Part shown: positions 1 to 7,282 of the stretch, piece by piece
How the letters are laid out: each line of letters begins with the position of its first letter
Position numbering within the stretch: the stretch's first letter is position 1
Origin: an uncultured Myxococcales bacterium
GTDB taxonomy: Bacteria; Myxococcota_A; UBA9042
DNA length: 20,593 nt
Direction of reading: 5' to 3'
Assembly (NCBI GenBank): GCA_903917305.1
Contig: CAIXAA010000324.1
Span: forward strand, 1-20,593
Translations under genes and position numbers: made by a program
Notes under the pieces: generated by a model
What the model was told of the DNA's origin: nothing
The model's input: the letters and a program-made list of their open reading frames with translations, nothing else
The model's database searches: none

Positions 1-375
1 CATGCGCGCATCTGGCTGCTCGGCGTTCGCCCCAAGGTGCCCCAAGACTACCGCTTTGCCGCCTTCAATCCCGGCTGTGGCGGCTGCCACAACGTCGCGT
101 CGGAAAACCATGGTGCGATCGCGGGTTGCCTCGACTGTCACCGCATGGGCGGCCCCGGCAGCGCCTCGCACGACAAGCACACCAAGGTGATCGCCGACAA
201 CCAGGCCAAGCTCGATCCGCAGGCCGTCAGCGCCGGCACGCCGAGCTGCGGCTGGTGCCACACGCCGGACAGCGGCGAGACCGGCCGCAGCCGCGCTGCC
301 TGCTACAATTGCCACTTGAGTGGACACCAACCCATGGACGCCAAAGGCAAGGCGCAGTTCTGGGTCGTGCCCTGA
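1..375 (+). CDS. Multiheme c-type cytochrome, C-terminal fragment
   Basis: The gene enters from outside the window; its reading frame is open from base 1, so the first 124 visible codons are the C-terminal part and no start can be given. Four CxxCH heme-attachment motifs are visible at fragment residues 26-30 (CGGCH), 43-47 (CLDCH), 83-87 (CGWCH) and 101-105 (CYNCH), plus extra His residues (37, 57, 60, 109) that could serve as distal ligands. Proteins of this kind are matured in the periplasm by cytochrome c biogenesis enzymes and carry electrons in respiratory or extracellular redox chains. Which chain is served cannot be told from this fragment. The gene ends at a TGA only 10 bases from the stop of the convergent two-CW gene, and no hairpin is evident between them. 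The class is secure; the specific subfamily is not. Confidence 0.88.
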   Translation, partial: HARIWLLGVRPKVPQDYRFAAFNPGCGGCHNVASENHGAIAGCLDCHRMGGPGSASHDKHTKVIADNQAKLDPQAVSAGTPSCGWCHTPDSGETGRSRAACYNCHLSGHQPMDAKGKAQFWVVP

Positions 376-385
376 GCCGGACGGA

Positions 386-604
386 TCAGAGATCGCCGCT
401 CATCTTCTTCTCGTAGAACTCGCACTTGCGGCAGCTGCCCAGCTTGTCCGCGTACGTGCCTTGCACCTGACCGCCGCACAGCGTGCCGGCGACGAACCAG
501 CAGTCCTCGCCATGATCGGGCCAGGCTGGGCAGACGCCGAGCGCTTCGGCGTTGGCGCCGCCTTGCTCGCGCCCGCACTGTTTGAACTCCCAACAGTTTT
601 TCAC
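386..604 (-). CDS. Two-CW domain protein (small Cys-rich protein)
   Basis: This is a 72-residue protein with seven cysteines (residues 4, 10, 25, 35, 43, 58, 61), two of them followed by Trp (CW at 4-5 and 35-36). The pattern, beginning KNCWEF..CGRE and ending C..CEFYEKK, matches from memory the small family called two-CW domain-containing proteins, found in deltaproteobacteria and archaea. Its function is unknown to me; the cysteine spacing suggests a metal-binding or redox fold. The GTG start at 604 is chosen because a purine-rich Shine-Dalgarno stretch (GAGGGGGAA) lies just upstream and because similarity to the family begins exactly there. A longer open frame exists up to 853 but overlaps uvrA and looks non-coding. 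The gene faces away from uvrA across a 109-base gap. Confidence 0.8.
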   Translation of the reverse strand: MKNCWEFKQCGREQGGANAEALGVCPAWPDHGEDCWFVAGTLCGGQVQGTYADKLGSCRKCEFYEKKMSGDL

Positions 605-677
605 TCTTCCCCCTCGCGCATCCCCGCCTGCGCCGGCGCGCACCATAGCCCGGAAGCGGTCGCGTGGGTAGCCGCCC

Positions 678-706
678 TTGCACCGCCGCGTGCAGCCGCC
701 TACCTT
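678..706 (+). promoter_or_regulatory. Candidate uvrA promoter for a leaderless transcript
   Basis: A weak -35-like TTGCAC (678-683) is followed 17 bases later by a TANNNT-type -10 element, TACCTT (701-706). The -10 ends seven bases before the uvrA ATG at 714, and no Shine-Dalgarno sequence precedes that ATG. This is the geometry of leaderless mRNAs. Each hexamer matches only 3 of 6 consensus positions, so the call is tentative. Confidence 0.25.
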
Positions 707-713
707 CCTAGCC

Positions 714-2504
714 ATGCCCGCTACGCCGACCCTTCCGCCCCAGCCCGCCGCGATCCGCCTGCGCGGCGTGCGCCAGAATAACCTGCGCGGCTTCGACGTC
801 GACGTCCCGCTTGGGCAACTCATCGTCATCACGGGTGTTTCCGGCTCAGGCAAGTCCTCGCTCGCCTTCGATGTGCTCTACGCCGAAGGGCAGCGGCGCT
901 ATGTCGAGTGCCTGTCCTCCTACGCGCGCCAGTTCCTGGAGCGCATGGACAAGCCGAAAGTCGATGACATCCAAGGTATCCTGCCGTCGGTGGCGCTGCG
1001 CCAGGGCAAGAGCATCCGCGCCGCGCGCGCCACGGTCGCGACGCTGACGGAGCTGGGCGAGTACTTCCGCCTCGTGTTTGCCCACGCCGCGACGCCGAAC
1101 TGCCCGCAGTGCGGAGCGTCGGTCGCTCGCGCGCAAGTCTCGGCCATGGTGGATGATCTGCTGGAGCTGGCGGCGGCGCGACGCCTGGCCGTGACCTTCG
1201 AACTCCCCGTGGTCTCCGCCAGTTCGGCGCGCGCCTCGCTGCAAGGGCTGGCGTCCGCCGGCTACCACCGCGCCTTTGCCGCCGGCCGCGTCGTGCCGCT
1301 GACCGACGTGCTGCAGGACGAGCAGATCGGTAGTACGATCCAAGTGTTGCAAGACCGGCTCAGCGCCGATGCGGCCGAGCGCCTGCGCCTCTACGACTCC
1401 CTGCATCAAGCCCTGCGGCGCGGCGGCGGCATCGTCTCCGTGTGGTTGGAGGGCGCGACACCGGCCGGCCTGCGCACCTTCCGCGCCATCGAGGAAAGCT
1501 CAGGTTTTACGCACTTGCGTGCCAGCACCGCCCTGCGCTGCACTTCCTGCGGCACCGACATCGCCGAGCCGTCGGCGCAGCTGTTCTCCTCCAACTCCGC
1601 GGTCGGCGCCTGCCCGCAATGCAACGGCTTTGGCCGCCTCGCCGACATCGACCTGGGCCGCGTCATCCCGGATGGGCGCAAGTCCCTGTCACAAGGCGCG
1701 ATCAAGCCGTGGAGCACCGAGTCGACGGTCGAGGAGCGCGAGGCCCTCGAGACCTTCTGTGCCCGCCAGTCCATCGACTTCGAGGCGCCGTGGCAGGACC
1801 TCAGCGACGCGCAGCGCAGCGCCATCGTCGAAGGCGAGAAGGGCGGCTGGCGCGCCGGCCGCTTCTTCGGCGTGCGCGGCTGGTTCAAGTGGTTGGAATC
1901 AAAAGCCTACAAGATGCACGTCCGCGTGCTGCTGGCGCGCTACCGGGCGTACCTGACCTGTCCGTCCTGCCAGGGCCAGCGGCTGCGGCCCGAAGCGCTG
2001 GCGTGGCGGCTGGGCGGGCTGACGCTGCCGCAGTGGCTGGCGCTGCCGGTGCGCGCCGTGCGGCAACGGAGCGAGGCGCTGCACCTCGACCTGACCGACG
2101 CGCTGGCCCTCGATCAGCCGCTGCGCGAGCTGCGTCATCGCGTGGATTTCCTGGACGAAGTCGGGCTGGAGTACCTGTCGCTCGATCGGCCGGCGCGCAC
2201 GCTGTCCGGCGGGGAGCTGCAGCGCGTGCAGCTCGTGGCGGCGCTGGCGACCGGCATGACGCAGGTGCTGTACGTGCTGGACGAGCCGAGCGTCGGTCTG
2301 CATCCGCGCGACAACGATAGGCTTTTGCGCATCCTGGAGCGCCTGCGCGCCGCCGGCAACACGGTCGTCGTGGTCGAGCACGATCCGGCGCTGATTCGCG
2401 CGGCGGACACGCTCATCGATCTGGGGCCGGGCGCGGGCGACGGCGGCGGGCAGTTGCTGTTCGCCGGCCGCCCGGCCAGCTCGGCAGCGTGCAAGACAGC
2501 CTGA
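714..2504 (+). CDS. uvrA: Tandem UvrA, N-terminal part (ATPase module 1), ends at a frameshift
   Basis: UvrA is the DNA-damage-recognition ATPase of nucleotide excision repair and loads UvrB in the cytoplasm. This 596-residue ORF holds the first ABC module of a double-length UvrA: Walker A GVSGSGKSS at 41-49, zinc-type CxxC pairs at 130-133, 277-280? to 300-303 and 416-419, the ABC signature LSGGELQR at 497-504, Walker B with LYVLDEPS at 519-526, and the switch His in VVEHD near 556. The segment between CPQC (300) and CPSC (416) is 112 residues and corresponds to the insertion domain, with the usual Trp/Tyr-rich stretch. The region corresponding to the UvrB-binding domain (about 140-265) is present but diverged and lacks the RGRKG motif. 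The ATG at 714 is chosen because the UvrA similarity starts right after it. The last eight codons are out of frame with the family, so the natural protein continues into the next ORF. Confidence 0.85.
   Translation: MPATPTLPPQPAAIRLRGVRQNNLRGFDVDVPLGQLIVITGVSGSGKSSLAFDVLYAEGQRRYVECLSSYARQFLERMDKPKVDDIQGILPSVALRQGKSIRAARATVATLTELGEYFRLVFAHAATPNCPQCGASVARAQVSAMVDDLLELAAARRLAVTFELPVVSASSARASLQGLASAGYHRAFAAGRVVPLTDVLQDEQIGSTIQVLQDRLSADAAERLRLYDSLHQALRRGGGIVSVWLEGATPAGLRTFRAIEESSGFTHLRASTALRCTSCGTDIAEPSAQLFSSNSAVGACPQCNGFGRLADIDLGRVIPDGRKSLSQGAIKPWSTESTVEEREALETFCARQSIDFEAPWQDLSDAQRSAIVEGEKGGWRAGRFFGVRGWFKWLESKAYKMHVRVLLARYRAYLTCPSCQGQRLRPEALAWRLGGLTLPQWLALPVRAVRQRSEALHLDLTDALALDQPLRELRHRVDFLDEVGLEYLSLDRPARTLSGGELQRVQLVAALATGMTQVLYVLDEPSVGLHPRDNDRLLRILERLRAAGNTVVVVEHDPALIRAADTLIDLGPGAGDGGGQLLFAGRPASSAACKTA
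2471..2489 (+). other. uvrA: Frameshift junction inside uvrA
   Basis: UvrA homology leaves one frame and resumes in another within this short GC-rich stretch. The first frame reads ...LLFAGRPA and then runs to a TGA at 2502-2504. If one C is restored next to the CC at 2476-2477, the frame continues as QLGSVQDSLTADYLLGR, which is the normal UvrA sequence before its second ATPase module. The repaired protein would have about 1860 residues. I see no clear slippery heptamer. A sequencing or assembly error, or a recent mutation, is more likely than programmed frameshifting. Confidence 0.8.
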
Positions 2505-5500
2505 CGGCGGATTATCTGCTGGGGCGCCGCCGCGTCGTGCCGGATGCGCCGCACGCCAAGACGCTGGCGCGGCGCGTGGAAAAAGACCCGTGGTTGCGCA
2601 TTCTTGCGCCAACCGCCCGCAACCTGCGCGGCCAGGACGTCGCGCTCAAGCACGGCGCGCTCAACGTCGTGTGCGGCGTGTCGGGCTCCGGCAAGTCGAC
2701 GCTGATCGAGGAGGTGCTGTACCGCACGTTGTTGCGCAAGCGCGGCGAAGCCACGGACGAACCAGGCGCTTGCGCGGGCATCGAAGGCGATGGCGCCATC
2801 AGCGACGTCATCTTGTGCGACCAGGAGCTGCCGCCCGCCACCGGCCGCGCCAACTGCGCGACCTACTTGAAGGTCTGGGACGCCATCCGCACCCGCCTCG
2901 CGGGCGAACCGCTGGCGCAGGCGCGCGGCTTCACCAACGCCACGTTCTCCTTCAACCGCGAAGGCGGCCGCTGCGCCGTCTGCGAAGGTTTGGGCTTTGA
3001 AACCGTAGACATGCAGTTCCTGTCCGACGTGCGCATCACCTGCGAGGCGTGCGACGGCAAGCGCTTTCGCGGCGATGTGCTGCAGGTGCGCCACCGCGGG
3101 CGCAGTGTCTCCGAACTGTTGGAGATGACTGCGCAAGGCGTTGCGGAGGCCTTCGAGGACGATCCGCCGCTGGCGCGGCCGATGCAGGCGCTGTGCGACC
3201 TGGGCCTGGGCTACCTGCGGCTGGGGCAGCCGCTGTCCACGCTGTCCGGCGGCGAGGCGCAGCGGCTCAAGATCGCGCACCACCTGTTGCAAGCCCGCAC
3301 GAAGATGGCGCTTTTCCTGCTGGATGAGCCGTCGACCGGTCTGCACCTGCACGACGTCCACGTCCTCTTGAAGAACCTGCGGCGGCTGACCGAGCGCGGC
3401 AACACCGTGGTCGTCGTCGAGCACCACCTCGACATCATCGCGGCGGCGGATCACGTCCTCGAGCTGGGACCCGAAGGCGGGCCGGAAGGCGGGCGTGTGC
3501 TGTACGAGGGCGATCCGCAAGGCCTTTGCCAGCTGCTGGACTCGCCGACGGCGGCGCACCTGCGGCGGCACCTGCGCTGGCAGGAGAGCGCCGCGGCGGA
3601 CCGGCTGCTGCTGCCGGAGGCGCCGGAAGTGCCGCCGACCGGCGCGCCGATCGAGCGTGATCCCGGGCACATCGAGGTGCGCGGCGCACGGACGCACAAC
3701 CTGCAGAACATCGCGCTCGACATTCCGCGCGACCGCTTCGTCGTGGTGACTGGGCTGTCGGGGTCAGGCAAGAGCTCGCTGGCGTTCGATGTCGTGTTTG
3801 CCGAAGGGCAGCGCCGTTTTCTCGATTGCCTTTCGCCGTTTGCGCGCCAGTACCTGCCGCCGAGCGCCAAGCCGGACGTCGATCGGCTGACCGGCCTGCC
3901 GCCGACGGTGGCCATCGCCCAGCGCACCACGCGCGGCGGCACGCGCTCGACCGTCGCGACCATGACCGATATCTACCCGTATTTGCGCCTCTTGTACGCG
4001 CGGTGCGGCACGCAGCTGTGCCCGAAGTGCGGCGGACCGGTCTCGGGCCAAGGCGCGGAGGAGGTCGCGGAGGCGCTGAGCACCCGGTTCGGCACGGCGA
4101 CGGTCTACGTGCTGGCGCCGGCGGTGCGCGGAAGGAAGGGTCATCACAAAGAAATTATCGAGAGGGCGCGGCAGCTGGGGCATGAGTGGCTGCACATCGA
4201 CGGCAGCCTGGTGCCGGCGCAGGCCGTGCCGGAGCTGCGCCGCTTTGCCGCGCACGACATCGACTACGTGACCCGGCGCATCGACGCGAAGCTGACGATT
4301 GCCGAGAAAAAGCAAGCGATTGTGCAAGCCGTCGACGAAGCGCTGGCGCTCGGCGACGGCACGGTGCTGGCGCGCACGTCGGAGTCTGCGCCGACCACCT
4401 GGTCGCTGCGGCGGCACTGCGGGGTCTGCGACATCTCGGTGGAACCGCCGGATCCGCGGCTGTTTGCCTTCACGACTGCGGCGGGTTGGTGCCCGGCTTG
4501 CCAGGGCTCGGGCATCGAGGCGGCGGAGGTGCCTGCGGAGGTCGCCAAGGCGCGGGCCAAGAGGGCCAAGAAGCAGGAGAAGGAAGGTCGCTCCTCGGCG
4601 GATCTGGCGCGCGCCGGCCTGCCCGATGGTGGCGAGAAGATTGAGGATCAACCGCTGCGCCTCGCGCGCACCTGCCCGGTGTGCGCGGGCTCGCGCCTGC
4701 GGGCGGAGGCGCGCTCGGTGGAGCTGGGCGGCAAGACCATCGACGCGGCCGTGGACTTGGGGCCGGCGGCGCTGGGCACCTGGCTCGGCGGCATCGCCTT
4801 CAGCCACCGCGATGCGCAAGTAGCCGCCCCGATTGCGGAAGAGCTGTCGGCGCGCTGCCGCTTCCTGTCCGAGGTGGGCCTGGACTACCTCGCGCTCGGC
4901 CGCGGCGCGCCGACCTTGTCTGGCGGCGAGAGCCAGCGCATCCGCCTCGCGGCGCAGCTCAGCTCCAACCTGCGCGGCGTGCTGTACGTGCTGGACGAGC
5001 CGACCATCGGCCTGCATCCGGCCGACAATGCCAAGCTCTTGGAAGCACTGCGCGATCTCGTGACGCGCGGCAACGGCCTGCTGGTGGTCGAGCACGACGA
5101 AGAGACCATCCGCCATGCCGACCACGTCATCGAGCTCGGGCCTTCGGGCGGCAAGGGCGGCGGGCGCGTGCTGGTCGAAGGCTCGCTGCAAGCACTGATG
5201 GACACGCCGGATTCTCCGACAGGGCAGGCGCTGCGGTTGGGGCAGGCTCGCCGCGTGCGGCACGCGCCGCGCAGCATCGACAAGGACACCGCGTTCATCA
5301 CCGTGCGCGGCGCAAAACGCAACAACCTCAAAGACGTCACGGCGCGCTTTGCCCGCGGCCGCTTCAACGTCGTCACCGGAGTCTCCGGCTCCGGCAAGTC
5401 GACGCTGGTGCGCGATCTGCTCGTGGCGCGCGGCAACGAGGGCGTCAGCGTCACCGACCTGCGCCGGGGAACTGTCAGTCCCAGCGCGGAGTTGGACGGC

Positions 5501-6295
5501 ATCGACGGCCTGGAGGGCCTCGGCCGCATCGTCGAGGTCGACCAGTCGCCCATCGGCCGCACGCCGCGCTCCTGCCCGGCGACCTACATCGCGGTGTTCG
5601 ACGACTTGCGAAAGCAATTCGCGGCCTTGCCCGATGCCAAAGTCGCCGGGCTCACCGCCGCCAGCTTCTCGTTCAACGTCGAGGGCGGCCGCTGCGAGGC
5701 ATGCGGCGGTGCCGGCCAGTCCAAGGTCGAGATGAGCTTTTTGCCCACCGTGTTCGTGCCTTGCGAGCAATGTGGCGGCAGCCGCTACGACGAGCGCGTG
5801 CTGCAGGTGCGCTACAAGGGCGCGAGCATGGCCGACGTGCTGCGGATGTCGATCGAGGAGGCGGCCGAGCACTTCACCCACGTGCGCTCCGTCGCGCGGC
5901 CGCTGGAATTGGCGGTCAAGGTCGGGCTGGGCTACCTGCAGCTCGGGCAGGGCTCCAACACGCTGTCCGGCGGTGAGGCGCAGCGCATCAAGATCGTTGC
6001 GGAATTGTGCAAGAAACGGCGCTTCGAGACCGTCTACGTCCTCGACGAGCCGACCACCGGCCTGCACCTGATGGACCTGCAGAAGCTGCTCGCGGTGCTG
6101 CACGAGCTGGTGGATCGCGGCGACACGCTGGTGGTCATCGAGCACCAGCTGGATCTGGTGCGCGAGGCGGACTGGCTTGTGGACTTGGGACCGGGCGCGG
6201 GCGAGGCCGGTGGGCAGCTGCTGCACGAGGGGCCGGTGGCGGCGCTGGTTCGCGGCAAGAGCAAGACGCCGACCGCGGTGGCGCTGCGGGCGTAG
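2489..6295 (+). CDS. uvrA: Tandem UvrA, remainder (ATPase modules 2, 3 and 4)
   Basis: These 1268 codons complete the double UvrA. Module 2 has Walker A at 63-71, the FSFNREGGRC...CEAC zinc finger at 153-188 and signature LSGGEAQR at 252-259. Module 3 starts a second UvrA copy: Walker A 421-429, a well-kept UvrB-binding domain with VRGRKG at 546-551, CxxC pairs at 644-647, 668-671 and 729-732, signature LSGGESQR at 810-817. Module 4 has Walker A 963-971, zinc finger CEAC...CEQC at 1069-1095, and signature LSGGEAQR at 1159-1166. In copy 2 only 57 residues, Lys-rich, lie between CPAC (671) and CPVC (729), so the insertion domain is about half the length seen in copy 1. The GTG at 2489 is just the first possible start after the frameshift and is unlikely to be a true initiation site. 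A double-length UvrA is known from Chlamydia (about 1786 residues). Confidence 0.85.
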   Translation: MQDSLTADYLLGRRRVVPDAPHAKTLARRVEKDPWLRILAPTARNLRGQDVALKHGALNVVCGVSGSGKSTLIEEVLYRTLLRKRGEATDEPGACAGIEGDGAISDVILCDQELPPATGRANCATYLKVWDAIRTRLAGEPLAQARGFTNATFSFNREGGRCAVCEGLGFETVDMQFLSDVRITCEACDGKRFRGDVLQVRHRGRSVSELLEMTAQGVAEAFEDDPPLARPMQALCDLGLGYLRLGQPLSTLSGGEAQRLKIAHHLLQARTKMALFLLDEPSTGLHLHDVHVLLKNLRRLTERGNTVVVVEHHLDIIAAADHVLELGPEGGPEGGRVLYEGDPQGLCQLLDSPTAAHLRRHLRWQESAAADRLLLPEAPEVPPTGAPIERDPGHIEVRGARTHNLQNIALDIPRDRFVVVTGLSGSGKSSLAFDVVFAEGQRRFLDCLSPFARQYLPPSAKPDVDRLTGLPPTVAIAQRTTRGGTRSTVATMTDIYPYLRLLYARCGTQLCPKCGGPVSGQGAEEVAEALSTRFGTATVYVLAPAVRGRKGHHKEIIERARQLGHEWLHIDGSLVPAQAVPELRRFAAHDIDYVTRRIDAKLTIAEKKQAIVQAVDEALALGDGTVLARTSESAPTTWSLRRHCGVCDISVEPPDPRLFAFTTAAGWCPACQGSGIEAAEVPAEVAKARAKRAKKQEKEGRSSADLARAGLPDGGEKIEDQPLRLARTCPVCAGSRLRAEARSVELGGKTIDAAVDLGPAALGTWLGGIAFSHRDAQVAAPIAEELSARCRFLSEVGLDYLALGRGAPTLSGGESQRIRLAAQLSSNLRGVLYVLDEPTIGLHPADNAKLLEALRDLVTRGNGLLVVEHDEETIRHADHVIELGPSGGKGGGRVLVEGSLQALMDTPDSPTGQALRLGQARRVRHAPRSIDKDTAFITVRGAKRNNLKDVTARFARGRFNVVTGVSGSGKSTLVRDLLVARGNEGVSVTDLRRGTVSPSAELDGIDGLEGLGRIVEVDQSPIGRTPRSCPATYIAVFDDLRKQFAALPDAKVAGLTAASFSFNVEGGRCEACGGAGQSKVEMSFLPTVFVPCEQCGGSRYDERVLQVRYKGASMADVLRMSIEEAAEHFTHVRSVARPLELAVKVGLGYLQLGQGSNTLSGGEAQRIKIVAELCKKRRFETVYVLDEPTTGLHLMDLQKLLAVLHELVDRGDTLVVIEHQLDLVREADWLVDLGPGAGEAGGQLLHEGPVAALVRGKSKTPTAVALRA

Positions 6296-6305
6296 CGCCC
6301 GCGGC
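6283..6305 (+). terminator. GC hairpin over the uvrA stop codon, possible terminator
   Basis: An inverted repeat with arms GCTGCGGGCG (6283-6292) and CGCCCGCGGC (6296-6305) forms a stem of ten pairs (one G-T), with the TAG stop codon of uvrA as its three-base loop. It lies between the convergent ends of uvrA and the GGDEF gene, which are 22 bases apart. No T-run follows on either strand, so it is not a classical intrinsic terminator; it could still stop or slow transcription from both sides. Confidence 0.4.
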
Positions 6306-6317
6306 TGCGCGAGCCCG

Positions 6318-7247
6318 TCAAGTCGCGGCGAGGTGAAACGTGTTCTTGCCTGCGCGCTTGGCCTCGTAGAGCGCGGCATCCGCGCATTTGGTCAGCGCCT
6401 CCGCGTCCTGGCCATGCAGGGGGTAGAGGGCGACACCCGCGCTCGCGGTGACGCGGATCTCATGACCTTTCACTTCATAGGGTTGCGACAGCACGGCGAG
6501 CACCTTGGCCGCCACGTTGGTGGCATCCGCGGGACCGCTGACGAGCCACAGCGCAACCATGAACTCGTCGCCGCCCAGGCGCGCCACGGTGTCCTCTTCG
6601 CGCACCGCCGCCACGAGGCGCGCGGCCACGCCCTGCAAGAGCGCGTCGCCGACGTCGTGGCCCAGCGTGTCGTTGATCGCCTTGAAGCCGTCGAGATCCA
6701 GGTAGATCACCGCCATCGCGCTCTTGTTGCGGCGCGCCCGGATGAGGGCCATCGTCATCCGGTCGGTCAGCAGCCGCCGGTTCGCCAGCCCGGTGAGCGG
6801 ATCCGTCAGCGCCAGGGCCTCGAGCATCGTGCCATGCTCGATGGCCTCGTTGTGCAAGAGTCTGACTTCCAACATGTTGCGTACGCGCATCAGGACTTCG
6901 GGCAGATCGAACGGCTTGCTGATGAAGTCCTTCGCGCCGCCCTGCAACGCGCGCAGCTTGTGCGCCGGATGCGCGGTGATGGCCAGCACGGGCAGGTAGC
7001 CGCCGGGCTCCAGCTCCGCCAGGTGCTCCATGACCTGGAAGCCATCCATGCCGGGCATCTCCAGATCCAGCAGGATCAGGTCGTAGCGGTGCTCGCGGTG
7101 GAGGTCGCAGACGCTGGTCGACTGCAGCGTCGACGTGACGGCGACAAAGCCGGCGGCCTGCAGCATCTGCTCCAGCAGCAGCACGTTGGCCGGTTGGTCA
7201 TCGACGATGAGGATCTTGCCGCGAAGGATGTCTGCCTGATCGACCAT
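6318..7247 (-). CDS. Response regulator with GGDEF diguanylate cyclase output
   Basis: This 309-residue protein has an N-terminal receiver domain (about 10-125) with acidic pocket D16/D17, phospho-acceptor D61 in LLDLEMPG, T91 and K111. A C-terminal GGDEF domain (about 142-305) follows, with the signature GGDEF at 225-229 intact and an RxxD inhibitory site (R216-D219) five residues before it. It should make cyclic-di-GMP from two GTP when phosphorylated, with product feedback through the I-site. There are no membrane segments, so it is cytoplasmic. The ATG at 7247 lies 35 bases after the stop of the hybrid kinase gene on the same strand, so the pair is probably one operon and the kinase is its likely phosphodonor (inference). 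The length is usual for PleD/WspR-like REC-GGDEF proteins. Confidence 0.93.
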   Translation of the reverse strand: MVDQADILRGKILIVDDQPANVLLLEQMLQAAGFVAVTSTLQSTSVCDLHREHRYDLILLDLEMPGMDGFQVMEHLAELEPGGYLPVLAITAHPAHKLRALQGGAKDFISKPFDLPEVLMRVRNMLEVRLLHNEAIEHGTMLEALALTDPLTGLANRRLLTDRMTMALIRARRNKSAMAVIYLDLDGFKAINDTLGHDVGDALLQGVAARLVAAVREEDTVARLGGDEFMVALWLVSGPADATNVAAKVLAVLSQPYEVKGHEIRVTASAGVALYPLHGQDAEALTKCADAALYEAKRAGKNTFHLAAT

Positions 7248-7282
7248 GTGGATTGCCGCGCCTCGTTGGGGTTGTGCGCCGA

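Noticed and set aside
605..853. N-terminal extension of the two-CW protein
   Set aside because: It overlaps the uvrA start on the other strand, has no similarity to the family, and the GTG at 604 has a strong ribosome-binding site.
2471..2504. Programmed -1 frameshifting to make full-length UvrA
   Set aside because: No X-XXY-YYZ slippery heptamer or clear stimulatory structure is visible, and a single missing C explains the shift more simply.
3764..6379. An 871-codon minus-strand frame opposite uvrA
   Set aside because: All UvrA motifs are on the plus strand; this frame is Arg/Ala/Gln-rich and repeats with the ATPase modules as a shadow.
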